Positions 57,055-64,000 of a stretch of 64,000 bases of DNA are shown piece by piece (within the stretch, counting starts at the first letter, position 1; the number at the start of each line of letters is the position of its first letter). Source of the DNA: Neoechinorhynchus agilis (taxonomy: Eukaryota > Acanthocephala); NCBI GenBank assembly GCA_051530055.1, contig CM121342.1:6076001-6140000 (forward strand), in the 5' to 3' direction. The translations under genes and the position numbers were made by a program. Under the pieces are notes generated by a model. That model saw nothing but the letters and a program-made list of their open reading frames with translations. It ran no database searches and was not told the DNA's origin.

Positions 57055-57864
57055 TTTCTTAAAATAAAAATAATCTTTGATGAGGCTTCGGGGCAATTTC
57101 AAATAGGTTTTTAAGAAAAGAAATTATTTTGACGTTTTTACAAAAGAGTTCTCGTTTGTTTTATTATACGTAAAGGTCTTAATCATGGATTGAATTTTAA
57201 CTTTGTTTAGAAATCAGACTATTCTATTAATACTCCTAATTCTGCGCTTTCACGATCATTTTAAGCACTTGCACATATTTGCTCATAAAGATTAATCCAC
57301 AGAAAAAATCCAACCCCTTCTTTGTTCCAAAACTAAAATAGTGCTTCGGATTCCCATTTTCCCTTTCATTATAAAGTTTTTGCTCTCTCAAGGATAAAGA
57401 AATTTTTATTTGCTAGCTTTCGCCTTCTTCAGGAATCTACAAAGGCGCTTGGAGATGTGAAGTGTGTTAAAGTTGCGGAAAGTTCCTCCCGCCTGTTGAG
57501 CAGTTCTCGGGATTTGTTGAGCTGATTCCTACCGCTCCGGATAAAAGTAGTTCCTCAGCGATTGATAGTCTTACCAAGTCCTTTTTCGGACAAACTTTCC
57601 GCTTCTATGTCGCCATTTCAACAAACTTCACATATCCAAGAACCTTTGTAGAGTCCGGATGAAGTCGGCGAAACCTCGGAAATAAGGATTTTCCTTATCA
57701 TTAAAAAAGCCCGCTAAAGTGTAGATTTAAAATAAAAACTTGATCAATTATTTCGATTGGAAAATAAAGTTGTATTTCACAAGAATACCCACGAAACAAT
57801 TTATTCAAATGCAATGCTCTAAATCTTCTGCTACACGAGATTCTGTTTTCTTTTTCTAAAATCT
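57055..57864. other. Intergenic region with a diverged foldback arm
   Basis: No gene. At 57518-57560 the sequence TGAGCTGATTCCTACCGCTC resembles the arm of the 194-bp foldback unit at 10954-12447 (TGAGGTGATTCCTACTCTCC), followed by GTAGTTCCTCAGCG. It suggests an older single copy of the same family. Confidence 0.4.
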
Positions 57865-58335
57865 TTACTCATTAAAATGATTGTCGTCAAAATATGGACA
57901 AGGACTGTTCCGCAACACTACGATCTCCTGCGGCATTTTGTTCCTCAACAAATGATACCAATTGTTTTTTACAAATTGAACGATTTTGTAGTAAGTTCCA
58001 AAGAGCAGGTAGTAGAACGGATAGCTTAACTGATCGACAGTTAATATTACTGGTCTCTGATTCAAATCTATTGAGTAGACTGTGTGATTTCGGCATTCTC
58101 GGGAAACTATATAGTCCACCGAAAAGCAAACTTCCTCCCATATTTGAATGCAGTGTTTAAGAAATGATCGTAAGGCATAGCCGCACAAATCAAAATTTTT
58201 AGACTTATCGGTCACACTTTCCACCACTACCGTAAAATCCATGCAACCTTCGATAAGTTCGAATTGCGATTGTGGTACGTCCGCCTGACCAGTTGAAATT
58301 ATGAATAATACAAATATAATAAACGCATAGAACAT
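57865..58335 (-). CDS. Secreted Cys-rich protein, family member B
   Basis: A single-exon 156-residue protein with a signal peptide (MFYAFIIFVLFIISTGQA). It shares the cysteine plan and the block CFSVDYIVSREC.NHTVYSID with the protein at 32273-32752, 25 kb away in the opposite orientation. The mid C-terminal region differs: this copy has YPFYYLLFGTYYKIV where the other has APVFWEMGNNELEQK, while both end with an IVV...C motif. Together they define a small lineage-specific secreted family. A TATA box lies upstream at 58417-58425. Confidence 0.75.
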   Translation of the reverse strand: MFYAFIIFVLFIISTGQADVPQSQFELIEGCMDFTVVVESVTDKSKNFDLCGYALRSFLKHCIQIWEEVCFSVDYIVSRECRNHTVYSIDLNQRPVILTVDQLSYPFYYLLFGTYYKIVQFVKNNWYHLLRNKMPQEIVVLRNSPCPYFDDNHFNE

Positions 58336-58416
58336 ATCGTTTTGCTTCGTTCACAGTGCGTTGAGTTAGAACGTTCAGGTAAAAAAACGCATTTAGGACA
58401 CGCTGACGGATCCCAC

Positions 58417-58425
58417 TTTTATATA
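58417..58425 (-). promoter_or_regulatory. TATA box of the 58335 gene
   Basis: On the minus strand AGTATATAAAAGTGG is a strong TATA box about 82 bp upstream of the ATG at 58335. Confidence 0.5.
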
Positions 58426-58477
58426 CTAAAATACTTTTGAGAAGTGCGAAGGAGTTAATGAATTATCCTCACAAAAA

Positions 58478-58856
58478 GGCTCTGTTCCTGATCAAGAAAT
58501 CCCTCTTTATTCCAAAATTGCTGTATAAGTCGCGTACAACACCTTTCTTAGACATAAGGATAAGCTGGCAAAATTAGACGAGAGAGTGAAAGCCTCTCTT
58601 GAGAAAATTTTGAATACTCAGCTGTTGGACGAGGCCTGGCGTCAACAGCGGTTTGGGTATTCGAAAAGCAGCCGATATTTCTCTTTCAGCCTCTTACCTA
58701 GGATCGTATGAAGCAAGTCGCAAAATAGTTCGTTCTTTTCTTGGCGAGAATTACACTTTGGAAAAAGATTTCGTGGAATCTCTTAATCTTTTGTGTGAAG
58801 ATAACGGCAGCGAGCAGGTACCTGTCAATGATTGCAAACAATCAGTTTGAGACTCA
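58478..58856 (+). mobile_element. LINE (non-LTR retrotransposon) C-terminal fragment
   Basis: Translated pieces match the region after the reverse transcriptase of LINEs: LFLIKKSLFIPKLLYKSRTT in one frame, KLAKLDERVKASLEKILNTQ with LLDEAWRQQ in a second, and GIRKAADISLSASYLGSYEA in a third. The conserved order PKLLY-R--P, L---L, AW, GLGIR--- is that of this region. Two frame changes within 380 bp and no RT core mean it is a dead 5'-truncated copy. Clade not determined. Confidence 0.65.
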
Positions 58857-59015
58857 GCCATGGTAGCGAGAATTCATAACTCCTTAATTTCAGCGAACTC
58901 GATTGGGGGCAGTCTCTACAAGAGAATCGGGTAATCGGTTTTATGGATACCCTTCTCTCCTAAGAGACAATAAGGTCTATTTTATTTTTGAAGTCTAACC
59001 TGCCGATAACTTTTT

Positions 59016-59377
59016 GGCCTTTTTCACGGCTGATAAGTTTTCTTGGGCACACAGCTCACCACCGATCTGGTTCAAGGAAGCGCATAAAGTCACTTAATAC
59101 CGCGAACCATATGAGTTTTGCATTCATCCCTCGGGATTCTCAGATACCTCCTTCGAGAAGGCGGGCCTCATCAGTAGGTTTCGTCCTCCCTTCAACGGTA
59201 TTTCGTCCCGAGCTTTAGTCCATTTGGCAACCTCAGCACACCTACGGAATGTACAAACTCTGCCAGTTTTAATTTTTTTATTCTGGGCCGGGGTATAAAG
59301 TGTGATTTTATGTGCCTCCCTGGACCAGATCGGTGGGTTGTGTGTCCAAGGAAAATTATCAGCCGTGAAAAAGGACC
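59016..59377. mobile_element. MITE-like foldback element, 362 bp (copy 2)
   Basis: The terminal inverted repeats are about 50 bp: left GGCCTTTTTCACGGCTGATA then GTTTTCTTGGGCACACAGC, right GTGTGTCCAAGGAAAATTAT then CAGCCGTGAAAAAGGACC. The interior shares blocks with the shorter copy at 32804-33020. Both copies have the same end sequence CTGATAA...GGGCACACA. Non-coding. Confidence 0.85.
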
Positions 59378-59458
59378 ACACATTGATACAGTAACGTATG
59401 AAAATGTCGATATGTGAGGCACCGGGGAATGTGATTGGAATTATTATTTACAAACAAA

Positions 59459-59488
59459 CTGATGATGAACCCGACGAGGTTCGAAACG
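59459..59488 (+). ncRNA. Hammerhead-like motif
   Basis: CTGATGA-T-GAACC-CGACGA-GGTTC-GAAAC, followed by GTC. The core CUGAUGA and GAAA, a perfect 5-bp stem II and a cleavage-type GUC are in hammerhead order, with one extra base before stem II as in the two other copies. It is preceded by ACCGGGGAATGTGATTGG, which also starts the element at 63090. A weaker version occurs at 63340-63375. Confidence 0.4.
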
Positions 59489-59499
59489 TCTTTCATAAA

Positions 59500-60390
59500 T
59501 AATCATTTACCGTATAAGGTATATTTTGTTTGATGATATATAGATTAATTTATTGATTCAATTAGGCCAAGGGTAAGGATCGAAGTGTCCCTGAGACTTT
59601 GAAGTACCGATTGGGACGCCATGGTTTCGTCTGTGGGCAATTCGATTATAAAATACTGTGAATGCGTCCTAGTTTAAAAAAGTTCAATAAAATTATGCTT
59701 GTTCGACGGATTAGGGAAGTGCTAGGATTATTTTGATTTAAGTGCAGAAATGTGGAATATGCTGCTAGTTTTATACTTTTCAAACTCAAAAACCTCCATC
59801 ATTAACACGGTTTCAGTGCAAAAAAGGTTGATGTGTACGATTAGTGGTTCATCAAAAGGGAGCCACTTAGGCAAAAAAGCAGCAGTGTGAACTAAGTGAG
59901 ATGGCGTTAGTGAATCCGGTACGCAATGATTTTTAACATTTCTATGCACTGCTACAATTGAATAGTCCAATAAAAAAATTGCTGGCGACCGAAACAGTTT
60001 TTAAAAAATCCATTGTAAATTTCTATTAAAAGAAACTTGCAACTATCCGTTGGTTCAATCTTTAACTTCTTATTAGTTTCTAAGTAACACAATAGAAAAT
60101 GAACAAAAATCGCTGTTAATTAAGAAAAATTGAGCAAGCAGACTACATGGCTAATTCCCACAAATTAATTTTTCAATTAAAAAATGACCAAAAAAATTAA
60201 ACCTGCGCCAAATCATAACATGGACCGGAATTCTGTCGTTTTTAATATATTAAAGATCACCGCTCCTTTCTACCGTTGCATTCGTGTTCCCCTTTTCGTT
60301 CTGGTTTGTTCTCTTCATGAATTGAGCGACCTGAGAGCTGATGGAAGACTTTTTACCTTCATATCGAGGACCAATAAAAGCCTCTCAGAT
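59500..60390. other. Intergenic region
   Basis: About 890 bp with no supported gene or repeat. The minus-strand frame at 59728-59970 has no recognisable domain. Confidence 0.35.
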
Positions 60391-60391
60391 C

Positions 60392-61350
60392 CTACTCGAA
60401 ATTATTGTAAATGTCGTTTTTCTGATTCACACTTTGATTCATTTTGTACTCCGCTTTATTCCCTTTTATTGTTTCAACCTTGGGAATAAATATGGCCTCG
60501 ATTGTAGTACGATCCCATTTGGATTCACTTTGCGCCAAAATGGTGACATTGTCGATATCCATCAATTGGTTTTGTTGCTCAAAATAATTGAGTATCGCGA
60601 AACTTTCATCCGTACTTCTCACCAGGGCGCATATTTGTGTTCTTTGCTTCGCATTTCTAAATAGTTTGTTTGAATTACGTAGGATTTAATGCATTTGCTG
60701 CAGGGAATTCTGTGCATCACACTATCGCCTTAATGTTCATCTCGTTTCTAAACCATAGAGCTTAATGGTTTTTCTCTATACTTTGATTCATTTTGTACTC
60801 CGCTTTATTCCCTTTTATTGTTTCAACCTTGGGAATAAATATGGCCTCGATTGTAGTACGATCCCATTTGGATTCACTTTGCGCCAAAATGGTGACATTG
60901 TCGATATCCATCAATTGGTTTTGTTGCTCAAAATAATTGAGTATCGCTAAACTTTAATCCGTACTTCTCACCAGGCGCATATTTGTGTTCCTTGCTTCGC
61001 ATTTCTAAATAGTTTGTTTGAATTACGTAGGATTTAATGCATTTGCTGCAGGGAATTCTGTGCATCACACTATCGCCTTAATGTTCATCTCGTTTCTAAA
61101 ACAATAGAGCTTAATGGTTTTTCTCTATACTTTGATTCATTTTGTACTCCGCTTTATTCCCTTTTACTGTTTCAACCTAGTGAATATATATCGCCTCGAT
61201 TGTAACGCGATCCCATTTGGATTCACTTTGCGCCAAAATGGTGACATTGTCGATATCCATCAATTGGTTTTGTTGCTGAAAATAATTGAGTATCGCTAAA
61301 TTGGCATCCGTGTTTCTGCTCGGATCGCATATTTTCCGATTACCCAGTCG
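60392..61350 (-). mobile_element. Tandem 349-bp repeat carrying a Penelope-like GIY-YIG end (three copies)
   Basis: CTTTGATTCATTTTGTACTC starts copies at 60432, 60779 and 61130, so the unit is about 349 bp. On the minus strand each copy encodes a piece like DNVTILAQSESKWDRTTIEA preceded by AILNYFEQQNQLMDI. The order (A-A-----H/N-hydrophobic, N--IL--E---W-R---EAI-I) matches the C-terminal end of GIY-YIG domains in Penelope-like elements, with weak similarity. The unit is broken and duplicated in tandem; no full element is present. Confidence 0.5.
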
Positions 61351-61389
61351 ATAGCTTAGCCGATTTTGAATAGGAAATCCCATTGGGAT

Positions 61390-62055
61390 CAACGGTTGGT
61401 GTCGGTCTTTAAAACAAGAAATTGGATCCGAATACTGGAATTCACATTGTGATCTACAAATCCAAGCAAACGAAAGTAGGTCTGAACTTCTAGACAATAA
61501 AGGATATTTTAGTGGTTTTTTTTAGAAAGCAAAGAATGCAATAATCCAATGTTCGTAGTGAGCCAAATTCGAGGACAGGATTTCACATGGGGATCAACGG
61601 TTGACGTCGGCCTTTAAAACAAGAAATTGGACCCGAATACTGGAATTCACATTGCGATCTACAAATTCGAGCAAACCAAAATAGATCTCAACTTTTCTTT
61701 AACAAAAGGGTATTTTAGTGGATTTTCTTTAGAAAGCAAAGAAAGCAAAAATCCAATGTTCGTACTGAACCGAATTCGAGGACAGGAAATCACATTTTCT
61801 TTGAATATCGATCCTTGACTCCTACGTTCGATTGGCTAAAATGGAATTACAAATATTTGATTGATTTTAATGAACAACCAAGCGATATTGCAGGTAAACC
61901 AGTCTCTTCAATTGTCCAAACTACGAATGATCACCTGAATAAAAAAAGGCAAAATACAAATTGGTCATTTCGATTTGACGCGGAAAACAGAAGACCGCAA
62001 GGCCATTTGTAGAAATAAAATGTTCAGTTTCCTATTGGTCGACGAAATTACTTTA
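61390..62055 (+). pseudogene. Degenerate gene segment (copy 2 of 54296-55085)
   Basis: Holds one diverged and one good 187-bp unit, then the same unique tail as 54840-55085. Open pieces are 61627-61818 (GIHIAIYKFEQTKIDLNFSL, then FVLNRIRGQEITFSLN) and 61815-62012 (PTFDWLKWNYKYLIDFNEQ, then QNTNWSFRFDAENRR). The two open pieces are in different frames. Copies differ by a handful of bases over about 430 bp, so the duplication is recent. Family not recognised. Confidence 0.5.
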
Positions 62056-62198
62056 GTAATTGTTTTGTTTTTCTGATTCTGTTGATCTAAAAGTTCAAAA
62101 GGCTTATTTGGTGTGGGTTTTGTATTCTAAAAAGTCCAATTTAAATTTTCGCTAAAGCATCCCCATTTCACACAACATTTTTTCAAAATTTCTCTTGA

Positions 62199-64000
62199 TT
62201 AAACAAGTTCATCTCTATGTTTCCTCCAATACCTTTTGACCTTAACGTGCCCATCATCAGCGACGACCATTATTTTCTTTTGAGTGTTGCTGTACAAAAG
62301 TACACCGATTGAACGAGCATAATTGCTCAATATCTTAAAAGCAACATCATTCTCGAAGTTTATGTACATGAAAGCATCCTGGGCGACGAGTCTTTTCTGT
62401 TCCATTTCCCATCGTTGAATTTGATCGAGGACATTGATCGGAGATGTCGTCTCCGTTAGGTCGTCATTACTTCCTAAAAGTTGCGCTCCTTGATGGCAAT
62501 GATTCTCATTTAAGTATTTTATGATTTGTCGCGCTGATACACCTCTTTTAAACGCTTTCTTTACACTTTCTCTTGTTAGTTGGAAAACTGTAAGATTTGG
62601 AAGCCTGTAAGATGAGCTTTTAAGTTATAAGCTCGAGAAGGGATTCAAACCTTTTGAGCGGTTGAGCGAACATAGACACGACTCGCAAATGCAGTTTTGA
62701 CCCTATATCTCTTTTTTTATTAAAAATAAATAAAAAATTACTTACCGGAACGTAAGTATAACTGAAAATTGGTTTGAACGACGAGAAATCCGTCTAATTC
62801 ACTTGAAGGTCTTGTGCTTGGATTCGTGAGTAAATATCCCATTTCCGGTATCACCTTATTTTCTCTAGCATTAATTAACTTTTTTTGCAACGAATGTACA
62901 AACCGCTTTTTTTATTATGTTTACGAATCCAAGATGATAGAGAATTTCGACTATTCTCACTTGTTGTCCACCAAAACGTGAAATTTCAATCGGCTGTCAT
63001 TTGCAAAGTTTAAGTTAGAAAAAGTGTTTGAAGATTGAATTGTCGTGTAAAAATTAAAAGAATTAACAAAATTGTATGTGAGGAGGTACCGGGGAATGTG
63101 ATTGGTTCCAATACTAAAAAAGCCGGTCATAGGGGAAATATTTCGCGAGAAAGTGACCTCGCCTCCTCAGTCCCGAAGGATTTTCTCTGTCGATGATTAA
63201 CTGTAAAAATAGAGACTAAGGCGATTACTGTGAAACATGGCATAAAAGTCCTAAAGACACGATCTAACGTCGTATCCTTCAACCAAAAATTTGGAATTGT
63301 TTTCAAAAAATATAAAGTGGTTAGGTAACATTTTAGAACTGATAATCGTACCCGACACGAGGTTCGACGAACGTCTTTAATTCAAAAAAAAATCATTTAC
63401 CGTCACAATCGGAACCAATCACAATCTTTAAATTTTTACACGCCAGATATTAGAGAAAAAAAGTTTTTTACCCGGTGACTAACCTCCGTATTGTTTGTGT
63501 ACATCAATTCGATTATAAATATCAAAGCCTTTGCTCTTTGTTCGTGTGGCTCATTCTTTAATATGGCTGTTAGAAACATCCACATTTGATCGTATGTTGT
63601 ACTTAACACAAATTCGAATCCGTCGCCAGTTAGACAAACATCGTTGTTTGTGTCAACTGTGAGATAATTCGCTCGAAATAAGAGATCGAATCCTCGGCCG
63701 AGCTTTTCGTCACGTGTACCGGAAATCAAAGCATTCAATAGATCCTAAATTTTTAATTAAAGCGACTTTATAAACGCACAGAAACGTACATTCCAACTTG
63801 AATTTGAGCTTTCATCGATGCATAGATCAATCATGCGACTTCCGTTTGCTTCATCGAACCATATTCTTTTGCTAAAAGAAGGATTGAAGTTATTTTTATT
63901 AACTCTTTAAAATGTGGCGTAAAACCCTTCAAAAATGGCATCATTTAAGTTTTCAAGGAAGTCCGGTTTTAACGATATCTTCCCATGATGCTCTTGGCCA
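62199..64000 (-). CDS. GTF2H4: TFIIH core subunit p52 (3' part)
   Basis: Subunit 4 (Tfb2/p52) of TFIIH, which stimulates the XPB helicase in transcription and repair. The 5' end lies beyond the window. Exons: 63926-64000, 63790-63871, 63484-63744, 62993 to about 62904 or 62925, about 62878 or 62905 to 62746, 62702-62651 and 62604-62199. Matches include SLKPDFLENLNDAIFEG, SSNSSWNDLLNALISGTR, LTGDGFEFVLSTTYDQMW, VEILYHLGFV, DGFLVVQTNFQLYLR, LPNLTVFQLTRESV and a C-terminal FEND-FKILSNYARSIGVLLY with VKRYW. Introns are 54, 45, 490, 19 or 25, 43 and 46 bp; the 490-bp one contains a mobile element. The ultra-short intron is required to keep frame. Confidence 0.93.
63090..63425. mobile_element. Inverted-repeat element inside the p52 intron
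   Basis: Left end GGGGAATGTGATTGGTTCC (63093-63111) is matched by right end GGAACCAATCACAATC (63409-63424) in inverted order, about 330 bp apart. The start ACCGGGGAATGTGATTGG is shared with 59419-59437. Near the right end lies a decayed form of the hammerhead-like motif (ACCCGACACGAGGTTCGAC). Non-coding. It accounts for most of the length of an otherwise short intron. Confidence 0.6.

Noticed and set aside
59728-59970. Minus-strand 80-codon frame
   Set aside because: No start context, domain, signal peptide or neighbour support, and composition is that of intergenic DNA.
1-64000. Virus-like or LTR elements
   Set aside because: I looked for gag, protease, integrase, capsid or envelope signatures and for long direct terminal repeats and found none. 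The retroelement traces are Penelope-like and LINE.

Overview
This is a nuclear eukaryotic, almost certainly animal, window. It is AT-rich, has spliced genes with GT-AG introns, and carries animal proteins: a cytoplasmic-type intermediate filament with a lamin tail domain, a neuronal-calcium-sensor protein, EFR3, a kinesin-4-like motor and a forkhead protein. Introns are very short: most are 30-55 bp, and one must be 19 or 25 bp. Many end in AAG instead of CAG/TAG. The intermediate filament has a lamin tail but no CaaX box, which favours a non-arthropod protostome. Together with the tiny introns this suggests a small-bodied or reduced (possibly parasitic) animal. I cannot name the species.

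About a third of the window is tandem arrays with units of 43 to about 360 bp. No two arrays share a unit. Several sit between genes and at least two fill introns (EFR3, CARS). Several units are themselves inverted repeats, as if small foldback elements had been amplified in tandem. Single foldback/MITE-like elements, Penelope-like and LINE fragments, and a recurring hammerhead-like motif are scattered between the genes.

Layout. 1-5 kb: a His-rich CaaX mini-protein, a 208/242-bp array and a small secreted Cys-rich protein. 5-12.4 kb: calcium sensor (-), 26 x 60-bp hairpin array, KDSR (+, five exons), 194-bp foldback array. 12.6-17.8 kb: a five-module secreted Cys-rich protein (-), a Lys-rich nuclear-type protein (-), more arrays and an acidic-tailed protein (-). 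18.2-21 kb: EFR3 (-). 22-26.6 kb: coiled-coil and membrane proteins, a 36-bp-TIR element and a 105-bp array. 27.9-31.4 kb: intermediate filament (+) and a 151-bp array. 31.5-34.2 kb: two secreted products (a short cationic peptide and a 159-aa Cys-rich protein), a MITE and Penelope-like debris. 34.2-40.1 kb: cysteinyl-tRNA synthetase (-) with a 3.4-kb array-filled intron. 41-49.3 kb: SEM1/DSS1 (-), a 183-bp array, a basic coiled-coil protein (+) and a 211-bp array. 49.6-54.2 kb: kinesin (-). 54.3-62 kb: a duplicated degenerate gene segment, a forkhead protein (+), a paralogue of the 159-aa secreted protein (-), a LINE fragment, a MITE and Penelope-like repeats. 62.2-64 kb: the 3' part of TFIIH subunit p52 (-), cut by the window edge.

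The recognised genes are independent housekeeping and cytoskeletal genes, not a pathway or operon. The most distinctive content is two apparently undescribed secreted Cys-rich families (two members each here), a candidate short cationic secreted peptide, the foldback arrays, the hammerhead-like motifs and the micro-introns.
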